Of a stretch of 7,780 bases of DNA, positions 1 to 5,831 are shown one piece after another. The stretch comes from DATLGB01 sp035540675. GTDB lineage: Bacteria; Actinomycetota; Thermoleophilia; Solirubrobacterales; Solirubrobacteraceae. Both the position numbers and the translations under genes were made by a program. Every line of letters begins with the position of its first letter. Position 1 is the first letter of the stretch. The DNA lies in assembly GCA_035540675.1 (NCBI GenBank), contig DATLGB010000187.1:1-7780 (forward strand), written 5' to 3'. The notes beneath the pieces are model-generated. The model saw only the letters and a list, made by a program, of their open reading frames with translations. It was not told the origin of the DNA and did no database searches.

Positions 1-2
1 CG

Positions 3-1025
3 GTGGCCCTCGGCGATCCCCGCGTCCCCGTCCAGCTCCCGGGCTCGCCGGCCACGAGCGCGCTGCGGCCGTTCGCGCTGCGGGTCGCGCTGGCCATCGG
101 GCTGATCGTCTTCGTCGCGCTGCTGTGCTTCATCGGGCGCGACGGCTACACCGATCCCGAGGACGGCGAGGTCGGCCTGCTCGACGCCTTCTACTACGCG
201 ACCGTCAGCATCACGACGACGGGCTACGGCGACATCCGGCCCGTCACCGAGGGGGCGCGCCTGGTGACGACGCTGCTGGTGACGCCGGCGCGCATCCTGT
301 TCCTGATCCTGCTCGTCGGGACGACCATCGAGATCCTCGCCGAACGCAGCCGCGAGGCGTTCCGCCGCTCACGCTGGAGGAGAACCTTGAAAGACCACGT
401 GATCATCTGCGGCTACGGCACCAAGGGCCGCAGCGCCGCCCGGACGCTGTGCGGCAAGGGCGTCGACCCGTCGGAGATCACGGTGATCGACGAGAGAGCC
501 GAGGCGCGGGCGCGGGCGGCGTCGCAGGGCATCGCCGCCGTCGCCGGCTCCGCGACGTCCACCGAGGTGCTGCGCGAGGCAGGGGTCGAGGAGGCGCGAT
601 CGATCGTCGTCGCGCTCGACCGCGACGACGCGGCGGTGCTGGCGACGCTGACCGCGCGCGAGCTCAACCCGGGGGCGACGATCGTCGCGGCCGTGCGCGA
701 GGAGGAGAACGTCCACCTGCTCGAGCAGAGCGGCGCCACGTCGGTCATCACGTCGTCGGGGGCGGCGGGACGGCTGCTCGGCCACGCGGTCGACGAGCCG
801 CGCATCACCCAGGTGCTCGAGGACCTGATCGCGGTGGGCGCCGGGCTCGACGTCGTCGAGCGGGAGGTTCGCCAGGGCGACGCGGGGCCGTTGCGCGACC
901 TGCACGAGAGCGGGCCGGTGCTCGGCGTCATCCGCGGCGGCGAGTTGCTGCGCTTCGACGACCCGCGCGCGGCGGAGGTCCATCCGGGTGACCGCGTCGT
1001 CTGCCTGCGCAGCCATCCGCGTTAG
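3..1025 (+). CDS. Two-TM potassium channel with cytoplasmic RCK (TrkA-N/TrkA-C) domain
   Basis: This is a K+ channel of the MthK/Kch-like class: a tetrameric pore in the cell membrane gated by a nucleotide- or ion-binding RCK ring. TM1 is about residues 27-44, the pore helix about 59-71, and the selectivity filter TTGYGD is at 72-77. TM2 is about 90-112. The RCK domain starts near 132 with the Rossmann motif GYGTKG (137-142). The acidic end of its second strand is VIDE (161-164), and a TrkA-C-like domain covers about 280-338. No voltage-sensor segments are present. The GTG at base 3 is the first start in view, but the window begins two bases earlier, so the true start may lie upstream. The stop TAG (1023-1025) overlaps the stop of the convergent gene. 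A possible second start at base 387 would give the RCK domain alone. The channel assignment is secure; the gating ligand cannot be read from sequence. Confidence 0.95.
   Translation: MALGDPRVPVQLPGSPATSALRPFALRVALAIGLIVFVALLCFIGRDGYTDPEDGEVGLLDAFYYATVSITTTGYGDIRPVTEGARLVTTLLVTPARILFLILLVGTTIEILAERSREAFRRSRWRRTLKDHVIICGYGTKGRSAARTLCGKGVDPSEITVIDERAEARARAASQGIAAVAGSATSTEVLREAGVEEARSIVVALDRDDAAVLATLTARELNPGATIVAAVREEENVHLLEQSGATSVITSSGAAGRLLGHAVDEPRITQVLEDLIAVGAGLDVVEREVRQGDAGPLRDLHESGPVLGVIRGGELLRFDDPRAAEVHPGDRVVCLRSHPR
376..389 (+). promoter_or_regulatory. Possible internal ribosome-binding site and TTG start for a free RCK domain
   Basis: Inside the channel gene, GGAGGAG (376-382) lies a few bases ahead of an in-frame TTG at 387-389 (Leu129). 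From the GGAGG core the spacing is 6 bases. The site sits at the junction between the membrane linker and the RCK Rossmann fold, whose first strand begins at about residue 132. It is built from AGG and AGA, rare arginine codons side by side, where this gene otherwise nearly always uses CGN, followed by rare TTG and AAA codons. A product from here would be about 212 residues. MthK is known to make such a separate RCK domain from an internal start. Function here is inference. Confidence 0.45.
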
Positions 1026-1372
1026 CGGCGGACGATGCGCAGGCGCGGGTGCCCGCGCCGCACCGGCGCGAGGACCCGGGCCTCGTCGGCGCCGCGGGTG
1101 ACCAGCGTGGTCGCCCCGCGGGTGGCGAGGGTGGCGGCGGCCGACAGCGACTCGGAGGGGCTGCGGGTGACCCGCAGCTCGGCGTCGAGGCCGCGGGCGC
1201 GCAGGCGGGCGACGTCGGCGCGGGCGGCGGCGACCGCGGCCGGCGAAGGACCGCGGGTGGTTTCGACGAGCACGCCGTAGCGCGGCCGGTCGTCGCCGAC
1301 GCCCGCCGACGCGACGCCGGCGCCGAGGGAGGCGGCGAGCGCGAGGGGGAGGAGGCGTCGTGCTGAGGTCAT
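1022..1372 (-). CDS. Small secreted protein of unknown function
   Basis: I do not recognise a named family. From the ATG at 1372 the product is 116 residues. It has a Sec-type signal peptide: basic MTSARR, a hydrophobic core at about 7-20, and a likely cut after ASA (about 23). The mature part of about 93 residues alternates predicted strands and helices: YGVLVE, a helix rich in Ala and Arg, AELRVT, a second helix, TTLVTRG, and a final LRIVRR. This resembles one beta-alpha repeat set of a type I periplasmic-binding fold, but that is a weak inference. A GTG at 1408 would add 12 residues, but it coincides with the -35 box of a good promoter, and the ATG at 1372 gives a more typical signal peptide. 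The gene is divergent from the LacI gene, and its stop overlaps the channel's stop codon. Confidence 0.65.
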   Translation of the reverse strand: MTSARRLLPLALAASLGAGVASAGVGDDRPRYGVLVETTRGPSPAAVAAARADVARLRARGLDAELRVTRSPSESLSAAATLATRGATTLVTRGADEARVLAPVRRGHPRLRIVRR

Positions 1373-1396
1373 ACGTAACAGCGTAGTACGTATGAC
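1368..1396. promoter_or_regulatory. Perfect 10-bp inverted repeat, operator-like, over the -10 box
   Basis: GTCATACGTA (1368-1377) and TACGTATGAC (1387-1396) are exact reverse complements separated by 9 bases. The -10 box TACGCT (1380-1385) lies within the spacer, and the start codon lies inside the left arm. Each arm contains the self-palindromic TACGTA. The arms are AT-rich against a very GC-rich background. A protein bound here would block transcription of the small secreted gene. The neighbouring LacI-family protein is the obvious candidate, although LacI operators are usually shorter and contiguous. Confidence 0.55.
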
Positions 1397-1408
1397 GCGG
1401 GATGTCAC
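1380..1408 (-). promoter_or_regulatory. Sigma70-like promoter for the small secreted protein, probably leaderless
   Basis: On the minus strand, GTGACA (1408-1403; five of six bases match TTGACA) is followed by a 17-base spacer and TACGCT (1385-1380), which fits the actinobacterial -10 form TANNNT. Seven bases then separate the -10 box from the ATG at 1372. This puts the expected transcription start at or next to the A of the start codon. No Shine-Dalgarno sequence precedes the ATG, which agrees with a leaderless transcript. Confidence 0.6.
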
Positions 1409-1410
1409 CC

Positions 1411-1457
1411 CCGAACGTCCCCCGCGCCACCTCAGAGGGGGTGCGAGGGACGTTCGG
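1411..1457. repeat. 47-bp near-perfect palindrome (long hairpin)
   Basis: Two 23-base arms (1411-1433 and 1435-1457) are complementary at 20 of 23 positions around a single central base at 1434. The outer 11 bases are perfect: CCGAACGTCCC pairs with GGGACGTTCGG. The mismatched pairs are 1422/1446, 1426/1442 and 1429/1439; in plus-strand RNA the second becomes a G-U pair. Complementarity resumes beyond the outer edge, where CACC (1406-1409) faces GGTG (1459-1462) after one mismatch. There is no T-tract, so it is not a standard terminator. It could be a REP/MITE-type intergenic repeat, a 5' leader hairpin of the LacI gene, or a protein-binding site. Confidence 0.7.
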
Positions 1458-1483
1458 TGGTGCGGAGTGCGAGGATCCGCGCC

Positions 1484-2494
1484 GTGGCCGTGACCTCACG
1501 CGACGTCGCCGAGCGCGCGGGCGTCTCCCAATCGACGGTGTCGCTCGTGCTGTCGGGGAAGGCCGCCGGCCGGGTGAGCGCGCGCACGGTCGCCGCGGTC
1601 GAGGCGGCCGCGCGCGAGCTCGGCTACCGGCCGAACGCGGCTGCGCGCACGCTGCGGACGGGCCGCACGCGCGCGCTCGGGCTCGTCGTCCCGGACGTGA
1701 CCAACCCGTTCTTCGGACTGCTGCTGCGCGGCGCGCAGAGCGCCGCCCGCCGGCACGGCTACACCGTCGCGCTGGTCGACGTCGAGCGCGATCCGGACGC
1801 CCGCCGGTCGTCGCTGCACGCGCTGCACTCGGCGGCCGTCGACGGCTACCTGACCTTCGAGGTCGACCTGGGCGCCGTGGTGCCGGGCTGGAGCGAGCCG
1901 ACCGTCGCGATCGAGGCCTGGGAGGGCGCGGCCCCGAAGGTCCGCCTCGACGTCGAAGGCGGGGTGCAGGCGGCGGCGCGGCACCTCCTCGCGCTCGGGC
2001 ACGCGCGCATCGGCCGCCTGCGCTCGATGCACCCCGCCGAGACGTTCGCCGCGCGCGACCGGGCGCTCGCCGAGGTGCTCGGGGAGATCCCGACCGAGCG
2101 CGCCGAACACGACATCGACGACGCGCGACGGGCGGCGCTGCGCCTGCTCGCGCATGGCGTCACCGCCGTGCTGTGCGACGACGACGTGATCGCCGGCGGC
2201 CTGTACCTCGCCGCCCGCGAGACCGGCACGCGGATCCCGGCGGACGTCAGCGTCGTCGGCTTCGACGACCTCGACATCGCGCGCCTGGTCGAGCCGCCGC
2301 TGACGACCGTCGCCGTGCACCCCGAGGCGTTCGGTGCCGCCGCCGTCGAGCGCCTGCTGCAGGAGATGGAGGGCGAGCCCGGGCCCGACCTGATCGTGGC
2401 ACCGACCGACCTCGTCGTCCGCGAGTCGACCGGGCCGCCTACAGCACGATCCCCCAGAAGCGGAGGTACAACAGGGCGGCGACGGCAGCCGTGA
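1484..2494 (+). CDS. LacI-family transcriptional regulator
   Basis: This is a DNA-binding repressor with a sugar-type ligand domain, 336 residues from the GTG at 1484. The helix-turn-helix is at about 4-23, with DVAERAGVS and the recognition helix beginning QSTVS. The hinge (RPNAAARTLRTG, about 49-60) leads to a type I periplasmic-binding-like effector domain, with LGLVVPDVTNPFF at 66-78, GHARIG at 172-177, VSVVGFDDLDIARL at 255-268 and PPLTTV at 271-276. I chose 1484 because GAGGA (1471-1475) lies 8 bases upstream; GTG at 1490 is also possible, and GTG at 1457 would lie on the palindrome edge. The family's usual end, VVRESTGPP, is reached at residue 319. The last 17 residues are basic and use rare codons, which suggests a lost stop. 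The ligand is unknown, and no sugar genes are in view. Confidence 0.93.
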   Translation: MAVTSRDVAERAGVSQSTVSLVLSGKAAGRVSARTVAAVEAAARELGYRPNAAARTLRTGRTRALGLVVPDVTNPFFGLLLRGAQSAARRHGYTVALVDVERDPDARRSSLHALHSAAVDGYLTFEVDLGAVVPGWSEPTVAIEAWEGAAPKVRLDVEGGVQAAARHLLALGHARIGRLRSMHPAETFAARDRALAEVLGEIPTERAEHDIDDARRAALRLLAHGVTAVLCDDDVIAGGLYLAARETGTRIPADVSVVGFDDLDIARLVEPPLTTVAVHPEAFGAAAVERLLQEMEGEPGPDLIVAPTDLVVRESTGPPTARSPRSGGTTGRRRQP

Positions 2495-2813
2495 CCATGC
2501 AAAGCGCGAGCACGATCAGCAGGTGCGCGGGCCGCCGCGTCCGCAAGGACACGGCGAACGCCCCGATCATCGACGCCACGCCCACGGCACCGAGCGCCCA
2601 GCCGGCGGCTCCGACCGCAGCGAATCCCGGCCGCGCCGAGCCCCGGTCGCAACCCGGTTCGCCACCGTCGAAGCACTTGAGCGCGTCCCAGTCCCCCGCC
2701 AGCCACCACGCTGCATAGGCGAGAACGCCGGTCAGGATGAGCGCGCTCGCCGACGAGGCGGTCAGCGCCGCGATCCGGCTCCAGGGAAACGGTCCTCCGA
2801 CCCGATCCTCCAA
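2439..2813 (-). CDS. Small three-helix membrane protein, unknown function
   Basis: The product is 124 residues, with hydrophobic segments at about 14-38, 63-90 and 97-118. The loop between the first two helices holds Cys47 and Cys55 (KCFDGGEPGC), which could form a disulphide if the loop is outside. A basic stretch, RTRR (91-94), follows the second helix and suggests that side is cytoplasmic. No family is recognised. The only early start in this frame is the TTG at 2813, which has no Shine-Dalgarno sequence. The stop falls exactly opposite the end of the conserved part of the convergent LacI gene, and the two reading frames overlap by 56 bases. Codon use is slightly less GC-rich at third positions than in its neighbours, with several GGA, GGT, GCT and TTT codons. 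That it is a gene is supported by the coherent transmembrane pattern. Confidence 0.7.
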   Translation of the reverse strand: MEDRVGGPFPWSRIAALTASSASALILTGVLAYAAWWLAGDWDALKCFDGGEPGCDRGSARPGFAAVGAAGWALGAVGVASMIGAFAVSLRTRRPAHLLIVLALCMVTAAVAALLYLRFWGIVL

Positions 2814-2820
2814 GGAGGCG

Positions 2821-2826
2821 AGGGTA
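2821..2826 (-). promoter_or_regulatory. Possible -10 box ahead of the three-helix membrane protein gene
   Basis: On the minus strand TACCCT fits TANNNT and ends 7 bases before the TTG start at 2813, the same spacing as at the small secreted gene. The -35 region is poor; the best candidate, TTCGGC, is at an 18-base spacing. Leaderless translation from TTG is uncommon, so this is tentative. Confidence 0.3.
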
Positions 2827-2980
2827 GACCACCTCCCGCTCTTGGCCGAAGCCGGCGACGCCGCCGCGACCTCGGAGCGGACGCGGCTCGATCGGGTGCG
2901 GCTGCGTCCAGCGCGCGTCGCTCGGCGTCTCGTGAGGGGCCATGCGGCGACCGCCGCCGCCGCGGCAGCGGCCCGCCGCG

Positions 2981-3151
2981 TCAGCGCGTGCCGCCCGTGT
3001 CGAGCTGGTCGCTCGACTCGCGCACCGCCTGCTCGTCGTGCTCGCTGTCGCCGCGGCCCTCCTCGGCCCGCTCCTCTTCGCTCGGGCTCAGCAGCCCGCC
3101 GCCGCCCTCTTCCACGCCGCTGCGCTGCTCGCCCCGTCGATCGTCGCTCAT
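2981..3151 (-). CDS. Possible small acidic hydrophilic protein (56 residues)
   Basis: An ATG at 3151 opens a 56-residue frame starting MSDDRRGEQRSG and ending in TGA at 2981-2983. The peptide is rich in Glu, Asp, Gly, Ser and Arg, with no hydrophobic segment, so it would be soluble and probably disordered. By my count 52 of 56 sense codons end in G or C and first positions favour G, which is the local coding pattern. The opposite strand in the same triplet register reads as a hydrophobic frame with about 80% GC at third positions. There is no Shine-Dalgarno sequence and no clear promoter. It could equally be chance in GC-rich DNA. No family is recognised. Confidence 0.35.
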   Translation of the reverse strand: MSDDRRGEQRSGVEEGGGGLLSPSEEERAEEGRGDSEHDEQAVRESSDQLDTGGTR

Positions 3152-3255
3152 GATCGCGAACTGCCCACGAGCGAGCCGTCTCAAGCCGATGAGAACGAGT
3201 GTCACACCTGCGCGCTGCGGGTACGTGGCCTGACGCTGACGCCGGAGCGACGCGA

Positions 3256-3262
3256 GGGAGGA
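3256..3262 (+). promoter_or_regulatory. Strong Shine-Dalgarno that fixes the start of the large membrane protein
   Basis: GGGAGGA ends 6 bases before the ATG at 3269. It decides against using the longer open frame that runs back to 2942, whose first 109 codons lie upstream of this site and show no family-like sequence. Confidence 0.7.
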
Positions 3263-3268
3263 CACGGC

Positions 3269-5164
3269 ATGGGGATCGGATCTGCGGGCTGGCTGCTGGC
3301 CACGGAGCACGTGCGCCCCGCGGGCGGGGCGGAGATGACCGAAGTCGTCATCGCGACCCTGCTGGGCGCGGTCGCCACGGCGTTCGTCCTCGGGCCGGTC
3401 CTGCTGTACCGGCGCGGCCGCCTGGCCGCCCTCGAGCGCCTCGCGGACCGGCTCGGCCGCACCGTCGGGCTGCCGGGCTGGGCGGCGCTGCCGCTGGCGA
3501 TCCAGGGCGGCGCGCTGATCGTCGCCGTGTTCGGGATGTACTGGGACATCTCGATCCACATCGACGAGGGCCGCGACGCCGGGCCGCTGGCCAACCCGGC
3601 GCACTTCTTCATCCTCTTCGGGCTGATGGGCGTGATGGCGGCGGGGATCTTCGGCATCGCGCTCAACCGCCGGCCGCTGCGCTCGTCGGTGCGCGTGCCG
3701 GGTCTCGGCGACCACGCGCCGGCCGGCGCGATCGTGGTCGCCGCCTGCGGCGCGTTCTCGCTGACGGCGTTCCCGCTCGACGACGTCTGGCACCGCATCT
3801 TCGGCCAGGACGTGACGCTGTACTCGCCGACGCACCTGATGCTGATCACGGGCGCGTCGCTGTCGACGTTCGGCGCGCTCGCGCTGTACCGGGAGTCGCT
3901 CGAGGAGTCCGACGAGACGGTGGCCGTGCCGGCGCGGGCGGGCTGGCTGCTCGCCCCGCTGACCGGTGCGATGCTGATCGGCCTCAACACCTTCCTGGCC
4001 GAGTTCGACTTCGCCGTCCCGCAGTTCCGCCTCGACGTGCACCCGGTCGGGATGGCGCTGGCCGCCGGCGTCGCACTCGTGTCGGCGCGGCTGGTCATCG
4101 GCCCCTACGGCGCGCTGGCCACCGTCGGCTTCTTCATCCTGCTGCGCGGCGGCATCTACCTGATCGTCGGGCCCGGGCTCGGCCAGACCGAGCCCCGGCT
4201 GCCGCTGTACCTGGCGGAGGCGCTGCTGGTCGAGCTGGCGGCGGTGGCGCTGATCCGCTCCGGCCGCCCGCTGTCGGCGCGGCCGGTCGCCTTCGGCGCG
4301 CTGTGCGGCCTCCTGATCGGGACGATCGGCCTGGCGGCCCAGTGGGCGTGGACCCACGTCTGGTTCGTGCACCCGTGGACGGCGAGCATGCTGCCCGAGG
4401 CGGCGCTGCTGGCGCTTGTGATGGCAGTCGCCGCCGGCACGATCGGCGGCTTCGTCGGCCGCGCGCTGACCCTGCGCGGCACGCGGCTGGCGCCGGCGCC
4501 GTACTGGGCGCTGCCGGCGGCGCTGGTGGCGGCGGTGGCGGTCGGCTTCGCGGTCGTACCGATCTCGGCGGGCGACGGCTCGACGCGCGCGACGCTCGAG
4601 CTGCGCGACCTGCCGGAGCGCGGCGGCGAGCGGCACGTGCAGGCGACGGTCCGCCTGCAGCCGCCCGACTCGGCCGAGGGCGCGCGCTGGCTGACGATGA
4701 CGTCGTGGCAGGGCGGCGAGCCGAGCGTGGTGCAGCGCCTCGAGCGCACCGGCCCCGGCGCCTACCGCACCACGCGGCCGGTCCCGGTCGACGGCACGTG
4801 GAAGACCATCCTGCGCCTGCACCGGGGCGACGAGGTGCTCGGGCTGCCGGTGTTCCTGCCCGAGGACCCGGCGATCCCCGCCGAGGAGGTCCCGGCGAGC
4901 GCGACGATCGCGCGGGCGTTCGTGCTCGACAAGCGCAACCTCCAGCGCGAGCAGAAGCAGGGCGTCGCCGGCGTGATCACGACGATCTCCTACCTCGGCG
5001 TGGCGTTGCTGGCGCTCGGGCTGTTCGCGGTGCTGTTCTGGGGGCTGCGGCGGGTGCGCTCGCGCCTCGGCCACGACGGCGGGTCGCCGCCGGCCGACGG
5101 GCCGCCGTTCGCGCCGACCCGGCGCTTCCGGCGCGCGACCGCGACGCCCGCCGGCCGCACCTGA
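3269..5164 (+). CDS. Large polytopic membrane protein with outer-face Asp/His motifs and an outer beta domain
   Basis: I do not recognise a named family. The product is 631 residues. The ATG at 3269 has a strong ribosome-binding site, GGGAGGA (3256-3262), 6 bases upstream; Met23 at 3335 is a weaker alternative. I count about 13 membrane segments: twelve between residues 23 and 432, and one at 567-592. Arg-rich loops (48-64, 133-142, 330-338, 398-406) and the basic C-tail mark the cytoplasmic side. This puts the N-terminus and the following motifs outside: WDISIHIDEGRD (92-103), DDVWHRIFGQD (171-181) with SPTH (186-189), EFDF and LDVH (245-258), and THVWFVHPW (362-370). Residues 433-566 form an outer domain rich in predicted strands; GTWKTILRLHRGDEVLGLPV resembles FixH/YtkA-type domains, from memory. 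Together these suggest an external metal (perhaps copper) site, by inference only. The gene ends 2 bases before the convergent TetR stop. Confidence 0.85.
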   Translation: MGIGSAGWLLATEHVRPAGGAEMTEVVIATLLGAVATAFVLGPVLLYRRGRLAALERLADRLGRTVGLPGWAALPLAIQGGALIVAVFGMYWDISIHIDEGRDAGPLANPAHFFILFGLMGVMAAGIFGIALNRRPLRSSVRVPGLGDHAPAGAIVVAACGAFSLTAFPLDDVWHRIFGQDVTLYSPTHLMLITGASLSTFGALALYRESLEESDETVAVPARAGWLLAPLTGAMLIGLNTFLAEFDFAVPQFRLDVHPVGMALAAGVALVSARLVIGPYGALATVGFFILLRGGIYLIVGPGLGQTEPRLPLYLAEALLVELAAVALIRSGRPLSARPVAFGALCGLLIGTIGLAAQWAWTHVWFVHPWTASMLPEAALLALVMAVAAGTIGGFVGRALTLRGTRLAPAPYWALPAALVAAVAVGFAVVPISAGDGSTRATLELRDLPERGGERHVQATVRLQPPDSAEGARWLTMTSWQGGEPSVVQRLERTGPGAYRTTRPVPVDGTWKTILRLHRGDEVLGLPVFLPEDPAIPAEEVPASATIARAFVLDKRNLQREQKQGVAGVITTISYLGVALLALGLFAVLFWGLRRVRSRLGHDGGSPPADGPPFAPTRRFRRATATPAGRT

Positions 5165-5166
5165 CG

Positions 5167-5823
5167 CTACGCGGAGCGGCGCGCGCCGAGCGTGGCGAGC
5201 GCGCTGTCGACGCAGGCCGCGACGATGCGGTCCGCGTCGACCTTGAACAGCTCGGGCACCCCCGGCGCGGTCTCGCGCATGCCGACGCGGATGCGCGCGA
5301 GGTGCATCGCCCCGAGCACCTGCGTCCACAGCAGGTTGGCGGTGAACTCCGGGTCCTCGACCTCGAAGACGCCGCCGGCGGCGCCGTCGCGGACGACCTC
5401 GATCACGTGCTGGACGCAGCGCGCCATCCCCTGCCCGAGGCGCAGCCAGACGGACTCCGACACGATCGCGTTGAGCTCCCACGCCGGGCGTCGCATCAGC
5501 GACATCGAGCAGTCGAGGAAGGCCGGGTAGCGCAGGCAGTAGCGCGCGTAGGCCTCCAGGCAGCGGCGCGCGCGGGCGAGCGGGTCGGCGGGCGGCTGCG
5601 CGCAGGCCGCCAGCTCGCCGTGCAGCTCGTCGAGGTAGTCGGTCACCGTGAGGACGAACAGCTCTTCCTTGGACGCGAACTGCCGGTAGATCAGCCCGCG
5701 GGCGATGCCGACCGCACGGGCGATCTCCTCGATCGGCGCGTCCTGCATGCCGCGCTCGTCGAACAGCGCGCGGGTGGCGGCCACGAGGTCGCGCTCCCGC
5801 TCGCGCCGCAACGAGGTGGCCAT
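5167..5823 (-). CDS. TetR-family transcriptional regulator
   Basis: The product is 218 residues, the usual size for the family. The N-terminal domain has LVAATRALFDERG (13-25) and the helix-turn-helix IEEIARAVGIARGLIYRQFASKEEL (31-55, with the typical YRQF/KEEL ending). The C-terminal two-thirds is helical and would bind a small ligand and form the dimer. The ATG at 5823 gives the normal TetR N-terminus. An ATG at 5859 would add 12 residues and sit 11 bases after the carboxyltransferase stop; neither has a Shine-Dalgarno sequence. The gene follows the acyl-CoA carboxyltransferase gene on the same strand, so it may control that gene and itself and sense an acyl-CoA-type ligand (inference). A -10-like TACGAT lies 8 bases before 5823. 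It converges on the large membrane protein gene, with only two bases between the stops. Confidence 0.93.
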   Translation of the reverse strand: MATSLRRERERDLVAATRALFDERGMQDAPIEEIARAVGIARGLIYRQFASKEELFVLTVTDYLDELHGELAACAQPPADPLARARRCLEAYARYCLRYPAFLDCSMSLMRRPAWELNAIVSESVWLRLGQGMARCVQHVIEVVRDGAAGGVFEVEDPEFTANLLWTQVLGAMHLARIRVGMRETAPGVPELFKVDADRIVAACVDSALATLGARRSA

Positions 5824-5831
5824 CGCCGGGG

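Larger units (their letters stand above)
2814..3268. other. 455-bp interval between divergent genes, with one possible micro-gene
   Basis: This interval separates the divergent starts of the three-helix membrane protein and the large membrane protein. It contains the possible acidic micro-gene at 2981-3151 (-). Bases 2942-2980 are CCG-rich and can form only short GC hairpins, for example GCCGC/GCGGC at 2959-2972, with no T-tract. Bases 3152-3268 carry the ribosome-binding site of the large membrane protein gene but no clear -35/-10 pair. I see no RNA gene, riboswitch or repeat here. Confidence 0.5.

Noticed and set aside
1411..1457. The 47-bp palindrome as a bidirectional intrinsic terminator.
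   Set aside because: It lies between divergent gene starts, not at gene ends, and has no T-tract on either side.
1402..2718. A plus-strand 438-codon frame over the LacI gene.
   Set aside because: The translation is Arg/Gly/Pro-rich frame-shadow sequence, and the LacI frame has clear family motifs throughout.
2814..2943. A minus-strand ATG at 2943 (MAPHETPSDARW...) as a possible frameshifted N-terminus of the three-helix membrane protein.
   Set aside because: It has no ribosome-binding site and only moderate third-position GC, and joining it would need a frameshift with no sign of one. The three-helix protein is complete without it.
2950..2975. CCG-rich run with short GC hairpins (for example 2959-2972), considered as a terminator or repeat.
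   Set aside because: The stem is only 5 bp, there is no T-tract, and such hairpins are common by chance in this composition.
2942..3268. A longer start for the large membrane protein, adding 109 residues with a hydrophobic stretch.
   Set aside because: The added part has more A/T-ending codons, a low-complexity Pro/Arg/Ala start and no ribosome-binding site, while ATG 3269 has a strong one at ideal spacing.
2981..5482. An 833-codon minus-strand open frame opposite the large membrane protein.
   Set aside because: It is extremely rich in Arg, Gln and Asp with no domain pattern, and it is the antisense of a gene with clear membrane segments and a good ribosome-binding site. Only the last 56 codons, outside that gene, were considered separately.
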